A stretch of 47,966 nt of DNA from LH-M37 sp032251315 (GTDB lineage Bacteria; Pseudomonadota; Gammaproteobacteria; SZUA-229), in assembly GCA_032251315.1 (NCBI GenBank), contig JAVVEE010000009.1, positions 1-47,966 on the forward strand. Reading direction: 5' to 3'. Below the pieces are notes generated by a model, which searched no databases, was not told the DNA's origin, and was given only the letters and a program-made list of their open reading frames with translations. The position numbers were made by a program, and so were the translations under genes. Positions 16,743 to 25,590 of the stretch are shown in pieces. The first letter of the stretch is position 1, and each line of letters starts with the position of its first letter.

Positions 16743-17552
16743 TTAGATCTTTTTATCCGCCAGCAATTGATCAAAACGCAGCCGGTCGCGCCTGTCGAAC
16801 AGCCGTTTTGAAATCAGGTGCAGAACTGCGATCACCCCGAAACCGGTGCCTGCGGTCACCATAAACATGATCAATATCTGGTACTTCACCGCTTCCACGG
16901 GCGCGGTGCCGGAGAGGATCTGACCGGTCATCATGCCAGGCAGGCTGACGATGCCGGCGGCGGCCATGGCGTTGATGATCGGTATCATGCCGGCGCGCAT
17001 GCTCTCGTGGCGGATTTCACGAATCGCTTCCAGTGCGGTCTGCCCCAGCATCAACCGCTGTTCGATGACCGCGCGTTGCTGCCAGGCGGTCTGAATCAGC
17101 CGGTCCATGCCCAACGCGATGCCGTTCATGGTGTTGCCCAGCAGCATGCCCAGCAGGGGAATGGCGTATTGGGGGGTGTACCACGGCTCGGTGCCGATGA
17201 TAAAGAACAGCGCGATCAGGGTGATCAGGAAGGAGGAGACAAACAGCGAAACCACACTGATGCCAAACCCCCACCAGCCCTTAATTTTTCTTTTCTGGCG
17301 GGAGAGAATCTCCCAGGCGGCCACGGTCAGCATCACCAGCATGATCAGCACAATCAACGGCAGTTGTGCGCTTTCAAAAACCTGCTTGAGCACCAGCCCC
17401 ACCAGCAGTAATTGCACGGTGGTTCTGATCGCCGCGATGACCAGTTGCTGAGCAATGCCCAGCTTCAGGCGCACCACCAGCCCCACCAGTGCCAGCACCA
17501 GCAGCGCGGCCAGCATCAGGTCATAGGCGGACAGTGAAATTAAAGGGTTCAT
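16743..17552 (-). CDS. fetB: Iron export ABC transporter permease (FetB/YbbM family)
   Basis: This 269-residue integral membrane protein has about seven hydrophobic spans and the conserved family region MLLGNTMNGIALGMDRL, followed by LPGMMTGQILSG. FetB with FetA exports iron and protects E. coli from peroxide stress. It overlaps fetA by four bases. Confidence 0.9.
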   Translation of the reverse strand: MNPLISLSAYDLMLAALLVLALVGLVVRLKLGIAQQLVIAAIRTTVQLLLVGLVLKQVFESAQLPLIVLIMLVMLTVAAWEILSRQKRKIKGWWGFGISVVSLFVSSFLITLIALFFIIGTEPWYTPQYAIPLLGMLLGNTMNGIALGMDRLIQTAWQQRAVIEQRLMLGQTALEAIREIRHESMRAGMIPIINAMAAAGIVSLPGMMTGQILSGTAPVEAVKYQILIMFMVTAGTGFGVIAVLHLISKRLFDRRDRLRFDQLLADKKI

Positions 17553-18151
17553 GACGGTACGCCCTGCTTAATCTCAACCATGTCGGCACTGGAAAAATCA
17601 AAATAGCGCTCAGTGGCGACCCGTTCCAGCTGGGCGCGGTTATGGCTGACCCAGATGGCGACCGCCCTGTTGCTTGCCAGATATTCGGCGATCAGCGCTT
17701 CGACCTTGCGGGTATTTTCCGGATCCAGATTGGCGGTCGGTTCATCCAGCAGTAGCACCTTAGGCCGGTTCGCCAGCAGGCGCAGCACGGCAAGCCGCTG
17801 CTTCTCGCCGCTGGAACAGCGCGACAACTGCCAGTGCATGACTTCATCATCAAAACCCAGCGCAGCCAGGTTCGCCTCTGAGGCAAAATGCGGTGCCACG
17901 CTGTCAAACCACCACTGACTTTCGGCGGGCAACAGGGCCACCTGTTTGCGCCACTCGGCACCGGAGACATCTGTCTTGCAGACATCATCGATGCACACCG
18001 AACCTTCGATTTCATCCATATCGGCCAGCGCGCGCAGCAGCCGGGTTTTGCCGCATCCCGACTCGCCGCTCACGCCCAGACACTCGCCCGCCGCCAGCTC
18101 AAAACTGATCGGGGCCAGACCGGGGAGTTTAATATCACGTACTTTCAACAT
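17549..18151 (-). CDS. fetA: Iron export ABC transporter ATP-binding protein (FetA/YbbL family)
   Basis: This is a compact 200-residue ABC ATPase: Walker A GESGCGKT (29-36), signature region CSSGEKQR (a CSSGE form of LSGGQ), Walker B VLLLDEPT and switch His in WVSHNR. Such short ATPases pair with FetB-type permeases. It is the first gene of the two-gene operon and diverges from the FimV-like gene, with a 49-base gap. Confidence 0.9.
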   Translation of the reverse strand: MLKVRDIKLPGLAPISFELAAGECLGVSGESGCGKTRLLRALADMDEIEGSVCIDDVCKTDVSGAEWRKQVALLPAESQWWFDSVAPHFASEANLAALGFDDEVMHWQLSRCSSGEKQRLAVLRLLANRPKVLLLDEPTANLDPENTRKVEALIAEYLASNRAVAIWVSHNRAQLERVATERYFDFSSADMVEIKQGVPS

Positions 18152-18200
18152 GCGCGCATTGTATCAGCACACTCGTTATTCCTGTTGCTATACTCTGATT

Positions 18201-18572
18201 ATGAGAACAAGAAACTGTCTGCTTATTTTACTGCTGTGCGGCCCGGTTTTAAGCCCCGCCGCACTTGCCGAATCGAAGCGCATCGAAGTGTATTCGCTCA
18301 GCCAGCAATACTGGGATACCCAACGTGGCGAGACTCTGGGTGGCATCGTGACACAACTGCTGCCCAATAACATGGGTATGCAATATAAACTGATGAGCGA
18401 AATCATCAACCTAAATCCCCACGCCTTCGAGGACAATAATCCCGACCGGATGCTGGCCAATGTCCGATTGTGGCTGCCCAATCGTTTCGCTCACACAGAC
18501 AGCAAGACCGATTCCAGCCAGACTCAGGCGGAGTCGTTTTCCTGGGGCAATATCAAACGGCCTCAGCGATAA
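18201..18572 (+). CDS. Small exported protein with a FimV/LysM-like domain
   Basis: This 123-residue protein has a signal peptide (1-23, cut after ALA). The rest, with a RGETLGGIV segment and a NPDRMLANVRLWLP segment, matches the pattern of the FimV N-terminal peptidoglycan-binding LysM-like domain. It then ends in a Ser/Thr/Gln-rich tail, with no further domains. It probably sits in the periplasm near peptidoglycan. The ribosome-binding site is weak. Confidence 0.7.
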   Translation: MRTRNCLLILLLCGPVLSPAALAESKRIEVYSLSQQYWDTQRGETLGGIVTQLLPNNMGMQYKLMSEIINLNPHAFEDNNPDRMLANVRLWLPNRFAHTDSKTDSSQTQAESFSWGNIKRPQR

Positions 18573-18585
18573 CGAATCGCGGTGC

Positions 18586-18618
18586 GTAGCCCGGATGAAG
18601 TGCAACGCAATCCGGGGG
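18586..18618 (+). repeat. REP element 5' of the RAYT gene
   Basis: It begins GTAGCCCGGATGAAG and closes with AATCCGGG, so the ends form an imperfect stem (CCCGGAT/ATCCGGG) after a GTAG head. This is the usual architecture of REPs mobilised by RAYTs. Confidence 0.85.
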
Positions 18619-18649
18619 AAACCGCCACCAGCAGGGGCGCACTACAACC

Positions 18650-19183
18650 ATGGTTAATTATCGACGCAGTCGTATTCAGGGTGGTACCTATTTTTTCACG
18701 GTCAATCTTTCTGATCGCTCCTCCAACCATCTCGTTACCCACATCAACCACTTACGCCAGGCATTCCACACCGTACAAAAACAACGTCCTTTTGAGATAG
18801 TGGCTTCAGTAATCCTGCCAGAACATTTACATATGATAATGACGCTGCCTGATGAAGATTGCGATTATCCTGAGCGCTGGAAAGCGATAAAGAGCCAATT
18901 CACCCGCGCACTGGTGCAAGATAATATCGTCGGTCTAACAAAGAATAAGAAAGGCGAATATAATCTCTGGCAACGTCGTTACTGGGAACACCAGATCAGG
19001 AATGAAGTCGATCTACAGCATCATGTGGATTACATTCATTACAATCCAGTAAAACACGGGCATGTCAGGCAGGTAGTGGAGTGGCCGTACTCCTCGTTTC
19101 ATCGTTACGTTAAATCAGGACTGATTGAATCGGATTGGGGTGGTGATGGCAGGATGAAGAGTGTTAGTGGTTATGGTGAGTAA
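18650..19183 (+). CDS. REP-associated tyrosine transposase (RAYT, Y1_Tnp family)
   Basis: This 177-residue HUH-type single-strand transposase has the metal-binding HxH at His59 and His61 (PEHLHMIM) and the catalytic tyrosine in YIHYNPVKHG (Tyr131). RAYTs recognise and cleave GTAG-headed REP hairpins; both flanks carry these. The protein looks intact. It stands between the FimV-like gene and a pair of AT-rich small genes. Confidence 0.93.
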   Translation: MVNYRRSRIQGGTYFFTVNLSDRSSNHLVTHINHLRQAFHTVQKQRPFEIVASVILPEHLHMIMTLPDEDCDYPERWKAIKSQFTRALVQDNIVGLTKNKKGEYNLWQRRYWEHQIRNEVDLQHHVDYIHYNPVKHGHVRQVVEWPYSSFHRYVKSGLIESDWGGDGRMKSVSGYGE

Positions 19184-19219
19184 TCCCGGATTCCGCGAAG
19201 CTTCATCCGGGCTACTTGC
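19184..19219 (-). repeat. REP element 3' of the RAYT gene
   Basis: It is an inverted copy, TCCCGGATTCCGCG followed by CTTCATCCGGGCTAC. It starts at the base after the transposase stop codon and could also terminate its transcript. Confidence 0.85.
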
Positions 19220-19264
19220 TACTTGTTAAGGTGTTTTCTGTAAAAGTCGAGGTGCGCTGAAAAA

Positions 19265-19531
19265 TCAAAATATGCCTAAGTAAGCACCGCCAGTAAGCAT
19301 ATCAAGATTCATTAAATCATTATAATCAAAATCATCTTCTGATGCTAAAGCAGCTACTACAACAGCGACAGGTACTTTATAGCCAGGTGCCTGATCAACT
19401 GCTTCATAAGTACTCAAATCATGCTTTTCTTCAACCGGCTCATAATTTTTTACAAAGCGTATGAAGCGATAAAGCAGATATGCAAAAACAGCATTCAATA
19501 AAACAAAAAGTAATGAATAAAATAAAAACAT
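19265..19531 (-). CDS. Small membrane protein of unknown function
   Basis: This 88-residue protein has one N-terminal hydrophobic segment (residues 2-22) and an acidic, soluble remainder with a hydrophobic VPVAVVVAAL patch. Its ribosome-binding site (GGAA, about 9 bases before the ATG) immediately follows the stop of the 53-residue gene upstream, so the two form an operon. It is AT-rich, unlike radC and fetAB nearby. I recognise no family. Confidence 0.6.
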   Translation of the reverse strand: MFLFYSLLFVLLNAVFAYLLYRFIRFVKNYEPVEEKHDLSTYEAVDQAPGYKVPVAVVVAALASEDDFDYNDLMNLDMLTGGAYLGIF

Positions 19532-19544
19532 AATAAATAATTCC

Positions 19545-19706
19545 TTATTTTGAAGTGTTATTAAGTCGTATCAATAGCCGCCTTGCTGCTGGCGAAAGCT
19601 CGTTCGTGTTTTTACGTGCTTCCATCACGGTTGTCTTTTTTACGTTTTTAGCTGACTTAAAGGAATCAATGAGAGTGAATAAGGTGTGATCTGATTCTAC
19701 TGACAT
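19545..19706 (-). CDS. Small hypothetical protein, first gene of an AT-rich pair
   Basis: This 53-residue basic protein starts MSVESDHTLF and has a Lys-rich middle and a helical ELSPAARRLLIRL end. The start has AGGA seven bases upstream. It ends 13 bases before the start of the 88-residue membrane protein. No signal peptide, membrane segment or known motif is seen. Its size and the two-gene layout are compatible with a toxin-antitoxin-like or phage-derived pair, but nothing in the sequence proves that. Confidence 0.5.
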   Translation of the reverse strand: MSVESDHTLFTLIDSFKSAKNVKKTTVMEARKNTNELSPAARRLLIRLNNTSK

Positions 19707-19775
19707 AATGTTATCCTAAAATAATCGTGAGGACACGATGAATAAAAATTGATATATTGCATTCCAAGCAAGCAA

Positions 19776-19856
19776 GTAGCCCGGATGAAGCATAGCGAAA
19801 TCCGGGGTTGGTCATGCCGGTTTATCCCGGATTACGCTGCGCTTCATCCGGGCTAC
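19776..19856. repeat. Paired REP element (BIME-like)
   Basis: Two inverted REPs, GTAGCCCGGATGAAGC... (19776-19807) and its mirror ending CATCCGGGCTAC (19825-19856), are separated by 17 bases. Together they can form one long hairpin. It lies 7 bases past the radC stop codon. Confidence 0.9.
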
Positions 19857-19863
19857 TTACACA

Positions 19864-20535
19864 CTACAAAAGCCCGCGCTCGGCAAACGACACCACCTCA
19901 TCGCCAATCACCATGTGATCAAGCACCCGAATATCCACCACTTCCAGCGCCTGCTTAAGGCGCTGAGTAATCTGCTCATCAGAACGACTCGGCTCGGCCA
20001 CGCCGGAAGGGTGGTTATGGGCAAAAATCACCGCCGCGGCATTTTTCTTCAGCGCCAGCTTCACCACCTCACGCGGATAGACACTCGCGCCATCGATGGT
20101 GCCGTAAAACATCTTGTCGAAGGAGATAATGCGGTTTCGGTTATCCAGAAACAGGCAGGCGAAAACCTCGTGCGGGTAGTGCTGCAATTCACTGCGCAGA
20201 TAGCGCCGGGTCTCATCCGGGCTGGTCAGGGCATCGCCGCGCTGAATGTTTTCAAACAGATGCCGGCGCGCCATTTCCAGCACCGCTTGCAGCTGCACAA
20301 ACTTGGCCGGACCCAGTCCGTGACGCTGGCAGAATTCGCTTTCACCGGCCTGGAGCAAAGGCCGCAAGCCGCCAAAGTCATCCAGCAGCAGGCGCGCCAG
20401 ATCCACCGCGCTATAGCCCTGCACGCCGGTGCGCAGGAAGATCGCCAGCAGTTCGGCATCGGAGAGCGCATCGGCGCCTTTCTGAAGGAGTTTTTCCCGC
20501 GGTCTTTCCTGCGTGGGCCAGTCGGATATTGCCAT
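19864..20535 (-). CDS. radC: RadC/JAB-domain protein
   Basis: This 223-residue protein has an N-terminal helix-hairpin-helix region (about 20-90) and a C-terminal JAB metallo-isopeptidase-like domain with HNHPSG (173-178) followed by the distal Asp in PSRSDEQIT. The family's actual function is unresolved despite the RadC name. It is divergent from coaBC, as in many gammaproteobacteria. Confidence 0.95.
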   Translation of the reverse strand: MAISDWPTQERPREKLLQKGADALSDAELLAIFLRTGVQGYSAVDLARLLLDDFGGLRPLLQAGESEFCQRHGLGPAKFVQLQAVLEMARRHLFENIQRGDALTSPDETRRYLRSELQHYPHEVFACLFLDNRNRIISFDKMFYGTIDGASVYPREVVKLALKKNAAAVIFAHNHPSGVAEPSRSDEQITQRLKQALEVVDIRVLDHMVIGDEVVSFAERGLL

Positions 20536-20705
20536 GATGTCGTCCCTGATTATTGCGTTAGCCGATATTAGTCCCCTTTTAATAATGAGGCAAACCAGGA
20601 TTCAGGATGAATTGGCTGTGGAAGCGGGAGAGCGGTTGCTCGCCTCCCCCCTAAACCCGACAGCTTCCTGGCGTGTTAAAGAGCCGGTTCTGTTAAACTG
20701 CCGCC

Positions 20706-21944
20706 ATGAAACGATTACAGGGCAAAAACATTCTACTCGGCGTCACCGGCGGCATTGCCGCCTATAAAAGTGCCGAGCTGACCCGCCGCCTGCGAGACGC
20801 GGGCGCGGAGGTGCGCGTGGCCATGACCCGTGCCGCCACCGAATTTGTTACTCCGCTGACTTTTCAGGCCCTGTCCGGCCATCCCGTGCACACGCAGTTG
20901 CTGGATGAAAACGCCGAAACGGGCATGGGTCATATCGAGCTGGCAAGGTGGGCCGATGCGGTACTCATCGCCCCGGCCAGCGCTGATTTTATCGCCAAAC
21001 TGGCGCAGGGCCGCGCTGATGATCTGCTCAGTACGCTCTGCCTCGCCACCCGCGCTCCGCTGGCTTTTGCGCCGGCGATGAATCAGGCGATGTGGCACGA
21101 CCCGGCGACGCAGGCCAACTGTGAAACCCTGCGCCAGCGTGGCCTGCTGCAATTCGGCCCGGCCAGTGGCGAGCAGGCCTGCGGTGAGACCGGTGAAGGC
21201 CGGATGCTGGAGGTGCCCGAACTGGTTGCCCGGCTCGCCGACTGCTTTGAACATGGCGAGTTGCAGGCGATAAGGGTGATGATAACCGCCGGCCCGACTT
21301 ACGAGCCCATCGACCCGGTGCGTTTCATCGGCAACCGCAGCTCCGGCCGCATGGGTTTTGCGCTGGCGGAAGCGGCGCGCGAAGCCGGTGCGGCGGTCAC
21401 CCTGATCAGTGGCCCCTGCCATCTGGCTACGCCCGAGCGGGTACAGCGCATCGATGTCGAAACCGCCGAGCAGATGCACCGGGCGGTTTTTGAGCAGCTG
21501 CCGCAGTGTGATATTTTTATCGCCGCTGCCGCAGTCGCCGATTACCGGCCGCTCGACCCGCACGCGCAGAAACTGAAAAAAGAGCACGCGGATTTATCTC
21601 TGGCGCTGACACGTAATCCGGACATTCTGAGCGATGTCGCGCACGCACCCAACCGCCCTTTCGTGATCGGCTTTGCTGCAGAGACTGAAAATCTGGAAAC
21701 CAATGCCCGCGAAAAACTGGCCCGAAAAAAGCTGGACATGATCGCCGCCAATCTGGTGGGGCACTATGAAAATGAAAAACAGGACATCGGTTTCAACAGC
21801 GAATACAATGCCTTGCAGGTGTTCTGGGCAGGCGGCGTCGCCTCATTAGAACTTGCCCGCAAATCGGCGCTGGCGCGCCAGCTCATTGAACTTATTACCA
21901 CCCACTATCAACAGCATAAAAACGATGAAAAAAATTCAGCTTAA
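20706..21944 (+). CDS. coaBC: Bifunctional phosphopantothenoylcysteine decarboxylase/synthetase
   Basis: This 412-residue CoaBC joins cysteine to 4'-phosphopantothenate with CTP and decarboxylates the product in coenzyme A synthesis. The N-terminal flavin-binding decarboxylase has GVTGGIAAYKSAEL and PAMNQAMW blocks. The C-terminal synthetase has GPTYEPIDPVRFIGNRSSG and AAVADYRP. Its 3' end overlaps dut by 20 bases. Confidence 0.96.
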   Translation: MKRLQGKNILLGVTGGIAAYKSAELTRRLRDAGAEVRVAMTRAATEFVTPLTFQALSGHPVHTQLLDENAETGMGHIELARWADAVLIAPASADFIAKLAQGRADDLLSTLCLATRAPLAFAPAMNQAMWHDPATQANCETLRQRGLLQFGPASGEQACGETGEGRMLEVPELVARLADCFEHGELQAIRVMITAGPTYEPIDPVRFIGNRSSGRMGFALAEAAREAGAAVTLISGPCHLATPERVQRIDVETAEQMHRAVFEQLPQCDIFIAAAAVADYRPLDPHAQKLKKEHADLSLALTRNPDILSDVAHAPNRPFVIGFAAETENLETNAREKLARKKLDMIAANLVGHYENEKQDIGFNSEYNALQVFWAGGVASLELARKSALARQLIELITTHYQQHKNDEKNSA

Positions 21945-22380
21945 AATTCTCGACCCCCGTATCGGTAAAACCATTCCCCTGCCCGCCCACGCCACCGAAG
22001 GCTCGGCCGGCATGGACCTGCGCGCCTGCATCGATCAGACCCTGATCCTGAAACCGGGCGAAACCGAACTCATCCCTACCGGTGTCTCGATTCATATCGC
22101 TGACCCCGCGCTAGCCGCCACCATCCTGCCGCGCTCCGGCCTCGGCCATAAGCACGGCATCGTGCTCGGCAATCTGGTCGGCCTGATTGATTCGGATTAT
22201 CAGGGCCAGCTGTTCGTCTCCTGCTGGAATCGCAGCACCAGCAGTTTCACCATCGAAGTCGGTGACCGCATCGCCCAGCTGGTTTTTGTGCCCGTGGTTC
22301 AGGTTGATTTTGAGGTGGTCGATGAGTTTGATGCCAGCGACCGTGGCGAAGGCGGCTTCGGCCATTCCGGTTCCAAATAA
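21925..22380 (+). CDS. dut: dUTP diphosphatase
   Basis: This 151-residue trimeric dUTPase shows the five family motifs in order: AGMDLRA, PRSGLGHKHGI, GLIDSDYQGQL, GDRIAQLVF and the C-terminal RGEGGFGHSG arm. It removes dUTP and supplies dUMP for thymidylate synthesis. The start lies inside the end of coaBC. Confidence 0.97.
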   Translation: MKKIQLKILDPRIGKTIPLPAHATEGSAGMDLRACIDQTLILKPGETELIPTGVSIHIADPALAATILPRSGLGHKHGIVLGNLVGLIDSDYQGQLFVSCWNRSTSSFTIEVGDRIAQLVFVPVVQVDFEVVDEFDASDRGEGGFGHSGSK

Positions 22381-22393
22381 GAAACCAAACCTT

Positions 22394-23767
22394 ATGACTA
22401 TTTCTGAAGATATTTTTCGCGCCTACGACATTCGCGGCATTGTCGAAACCGCACTCACGCCCGAAGCGGTGCGCCTGATCGGACAGGCATTCGCCACCGC
22501 CGCACTCGCTCAAGACCAGCGCACCGTGGTCATCGCCCGTGATGGTCGCCTCTCCAGCCCGATGCTGGCACAGGCGCTGAGCAAAGGGCTGCGCGCCGGC
22601 GGCTGCAATGTGGTGGATATCGGCATGGTGCCGACCCCGGTTTTATACTACGCCACCCACCAGCTGGAAACCGGCACCGGCATCATGATCACCGGCAGCC
22701 ATAACCCGCCACAGTACAATGGCCTGAAAATGCTGATCGACGGCAACACGTTATACGGTGATGGCATTCAGGCGCTGTACCAGCTGATTGTCGATAACCG
22801 GCTGGCCAGTGGCGCGGGCGGTTATCGTGAAGTGGATGTGGTGGCCGATTATATCGAGCGCATTGTTTCCGACATCAAGCTCGACCGGCCCCTGCGCATC
22901 GCCATCGACTGCGGCAACGGTGTCGCCGGCGTGCTCGCCACCGAACTGTTCACTCGCCTGGGCTGCGAAGTCACCGAGCTGTTCTGCGAGGTCGACGGTA
23001 CCTTCCCGAACCATCACCCCGACCCGTCCAAACCCGAAAACCTGGAAGACCTGAGAAAATCGGTAGCCGAAAACCAGCTTGATCTTGGCCTTGCTTTCGA
23101 CGGTGACGGCGACCGTGTGGGCTTGATTGACGACAAGCTGAAAGTCATCTGGGCCGACCGGCAGATGATGCTGTACGCGGAAGATGTGCTGAAAAGAAAG
23201 CCCGGCGCGTTGATTATCTTAGACATCAAATCCAGCACCAATCTGGCCAGGGTGATTCAGCAACTGGGCGGTGAACCACTGATGTGGAAAACCGGGCACT
23301 CCTTTATCAAGGCCAAGATGAAAGAGACCGGCGCTGAACTCGCCGGTGAAATGAGCGGCCATATTTTCTTCAAGGAGCGCTGGTACGGATTTGATGACGG
23401 CCTCTACAGTGCCGCGCGCATGCTGGAAATTCTCAGCCAGCGCGAAGCAACTTCTTCTGCCGTGTTTGCCGCACTGCCCGACAGCTGCAACACCCCCGAG
23501 CTCCAGATTCAGTTTGAAGAGGGCGAACACTACAAATTCATGGAAAGCTTTAAGCAGAATTCAGACTTCGCCGGTGCCGACATTTCCACCATAGACGGCA
23601 TGCGCGTCAACTATGCCAAGGGCTGGGGACTGGTTCGCCCCTCCAACACCACGCCCTGTCTGGTGCTGCGTTTTGAAGCCAATACCGAAGCGCTACTGAA
23701 AGAGATTCAGGATATTTTCAGACAACAGTTGCTCAATGCGGACAGCACGCTGGTCTTGCCTTTTTAA
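22394..23767 (+). CDS. algC: Phosphomannomutase/phosphoglucomutase (AlgC-type)
   Basis: This 457-residue alpha-D-phosphohexomutase starts at the ATG at 22394, 13 bases after dut. It has the catalytic serine loop TGSHNP, metal loop DGDGDR, sugar-binding GEMSGH and phosphate-binding RPSNTTP. AlgC-type enzymes serve alginate, LPS and other polysaccharide precursors. The dut-algC-argB order is the Pseudomonas-like arrangement. Confidence 0.95.
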   Translation: MTISEDIFRAYDIRGIVETALTPEAVRLIGQAFATAALAQDQRTVVIARDGRLSSPMLAQALSKGLRAGGCNVVDIGMVPTPVLYYATHQLETGTGIMITGSHNPPQYNGLKMLIDGNTLYGDGIQALYQLIVDNRLASGAGGYREVDVVADYIERIVSDIKLDRPLRIAIDCGNGVAGVLATELFTRLGCEVTELFCEVDGTFPNHHPDPSKPENLEDLRKSVAENQLDLGLAFDGDGDRVGLIDDKLKVIWADRQMMLYAEDVLKRKPGALIILDIKSSTNLARVIQQLGGEPLMWKTGHSFIKAKMKETGAELAGEMSGHIFFKERWYGFDDGLYSAARMLEILSQREATSSAVFAALPDSCNTPELQIQFEEGEHYKFMESFKQNSDFAGADISTIDGMRVNYAKGWGLVRPSNTTPCLVLRFEANTEALLKEIQDIFRQQLLNADSTLVLPF

Positions 23768-23858
23768 TAAACCATAATCAGCGGCCGGGGCTTCCATCCC
23801 CGGGCATGAGCAGTCAAAATAAAACTTGTACCTAACCGATCTATTTTCAGGAGTTGTT

Positions 23859-24746
23859 GTGGATAAAGCCAGCGCACACAATATTGCCCACGTTCTATCT
23901 GAAGCCTTACCTTATCTTCAGAACTTGAACAATCGAACCATCGTGATCAAATTCGGCGGCAACGCCATGACCGATGAAAACCTGAAAAACAGCTTCGCCC
24001 GCGACATCGTGCTGCTCAAGCAGGTCGGCGTAAACCCGGTCATCGTGCACGGTGGCGGCCCGCAGATTGGCCAGCTGCTCGAAAAGATCGGCAAGAAATC
24101 CGAATTCATTGACGGCATGCGTGTCACCGACAGCGAAACCATGGACGTGGTTGAAATGGTGCTAGGTGGTCTGGTCAATAAAAGCATTGTCAGCCTGATC
24201 AACAAGAACGGCGGTCGCGCCGTCGGCCTCACCGGCAAGGATGGCGGCCTGATCCGCGCACGCAAAATGCACATCAAAAGCAAAACGCCGGAACTGGAAG
24301 CCTCTGAAATTATCGATCTCGGCCATGTCGGCGAAATCACCTCGATTGACCCCTCCCTCATCGTGACGCTGGATCAGGGAGATTTCATCCCGGTGATTGC
24401 CCCTATCGGCGTCGGTGACGGCGGCATGTCCTACAACATCAACGCCGATCTGGTGGCGGGCAAAATAGCCAGCATACTGGGTGCCGAAAAATTACTGCTG
24501 CTGACCAACACCGCCGGCATTCTGGACAAGCAGCAGAACATCCTCACCGGCCTCAATGTTGATGCCGTCAACAAGCTGAAAGACGACGGCACTATCTATG
24601 GCGGTATGCTGCCCAAGGTTGACTGTGCACTGGATGCGGTGAACTCGGGAGTAAAAACGGCTCACATTATCGATGGTCGGGTCGAGCACGCCATCCTGCT
24701 GGAGCTGCTTACCGACGCAGGTGTCGGCACGCTGATAAAAAGCTGA
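23859..24746 (+). CDS. argB: Acetylglutamate kinase
   Basis: This 295-residue kinase of arginine biosynthesis starts at GTG (23859), set by AGGAG six bases upstream and by the usual family N-terminus; the frame is open further upstream but without support. Motifs: IKFGGNAM near residue 30, VHGGGPQI, and GGMLPKVD at the C-terminal part. Its long N-terminal helix is of the kind seen in arginine-regulated hexameric forms. Confidence 0.96.
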   Translation: MDKASAHNIAHVLSEALPYLQNLNNRTIVIKFGGNAMTDENLKNSFARDIVLLKQVGVNPVIVHGGGPQIGQLLEKIGKKSEFIDGMRVTDSETMDVVEMVLGGLVNKSIVSLINKNGGRAVGLTGKDGGLIRARKMHIKSKTPELEASEIIDLGHVGEITSIDPSLIVTLDQGDFIPVIAPIGVGDGGMSYNINADLVAGKIASILGAEKLLLLTNTAGILDKQQNILTGLNVDAVNKLKDDGTIYGGMLPKVDCALDAVNSGVKTAHIIDGRVEHAILLELLTDAGVGTLIKS

Positions 24747-24771
24747 TTAGCCAGCTGCAATCATTGTCATT

Positions 24772-24801
24772 AGCAGGTAGTTAAAATTTTAACTGCCTGC
24801 T
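24772..24801. terminator. Bidirectional hairpin between argB and the DUF4124 gene
   Basis: A 30-base near-perfect palindrome (15-base arms AGCAGGTAGTTAAAA and TTTTAACTGCCTGCT, one wobble pair) lies between convergent genes. Its centre is A/T-rich, so it lacks a classical separate U-tract, but a role in ending both transcripts is likely. Confidence 0.6.
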
Positions 24802-24816
24802 GCCAACGCTTTTCTC

Positions 24817-25497
24817 CTACAACCCCATAGCTTCTTTACGACGCGCTTCACGCGCTTCTTTTATCCTCTGCTGCTGCTCCTTCAGCTCACTAAAACGTGC
24901 AATATAATCTTCGAACTGCCGGTTTATTTGCTGCTTTCTTTTCTGATGTCCGGCAGCGGCCTCACGATAGGTCTGTAATTGCCGCTTTTCACTATTTAGC
25001 TTTTCAGAAATATTCCCTGGCACCTCTTTACCGCTCGCCCTGATCCTTGTGACCTGTTTTTCTGTTAGATCTAATTTGCGCTCAGTATCTGCGATAATCG
25101 ATTCTGAAAGCTGCAACTGCGAGTCCACCGCATCCAGACGGGCATCGCGCGCGGCAGTCAGATCCCGTTCCGTGGTGTAGGTATCCAGCAACACCCTGTC
25201 CTGCTTGGCCTGTTCCAGCGCTTTAGCCTCGGCGATTTTTTGCCTCTGCTTTTCAAGGTGCTCCAGTCGAAGCGCTTCCTGTTTCTCCTTCTCTGTTTTG
25301 ATCACAACCGCTTCATGTTCCTGGGTGACTGCGCCCTGCGCATTTAACTCCTGATGCTCCTGATTCTGGTACTGCAGCGGTATTCTATCGCCGAAATGGA
25401 CATTGCCGTCCGCATCCTCCCACTTATACATTTTTGCCTGCGCGGGCAGAGCACCGGCAAAAATCAGAACCATCAACAGATTTAGTAGGTAACGCAT
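24817..25497 (-). CDS. Exported DUF4124 protein with a long coiled coil
   Basis: This 226-residue protein has a signal peptide (1-21, cut after AQA) and then a DUF4124 domain (MYKWEDADGNVHFGDRIP). From about residue 60 to the end is a highly charged alpha-helical coiled-coil region rich in Glu, Lys, Gln and Arg. DUF4124 domains are common in proteobacterial periplasmic proteins of unknown role. It is transcribed towards argB. Confidence 0.82.
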   Translation of the reverse strand: MRYLLNLLMVLIFAGALPAQAKMYKWEDADGNVHFGDRIPLQYQNQEHQELNAQGAVTQEHEAVVIKTEKEKQEALRLEHLEKQRQKIAEAKALEQAKQDRVLLDTYTTERDLTAARDARLDAVDSQLQLSESIIADTERKLDLTEKQVTRIRASGKEVPGNISEKLNSEKRQLQTYREAAAGHQKRKQQINRQFEDYIARFSELKEQQQRIKEAREARRKEAMGL

Positions 25498-25590
25498 AAA
25501 ATTTCCTCATAATAGCAAGGTATGGAGTATAGGCACTCATTCCGATGTGGCACAATGTTTGTGCCATAATTTTAGCGAAAACACGGCTGC

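Larger units (their letters stand above)
18586..19219 (+). mobile_element. RAYT transposase gene flanked by inverted REP sequences
   Basis: A REP (GTAGCCCGGATGAAG... at 18586-18618) and its inverted partner (19184-19219) bound the REP-associated tyrosine transposase gene at 18650-19183. The second REP begins directly after the stop codon. Further REP pairs of the same sequence lie at 19776-19856 and 26532-26616, consistent with spread by this enzyme. Confidence 0.85.

Noticed and set aside
20733..21587. A 284-codon open frame on the minus strand
   Set aside because: It is the shadow of coaBC, whose motifs are all present on the plus strand.
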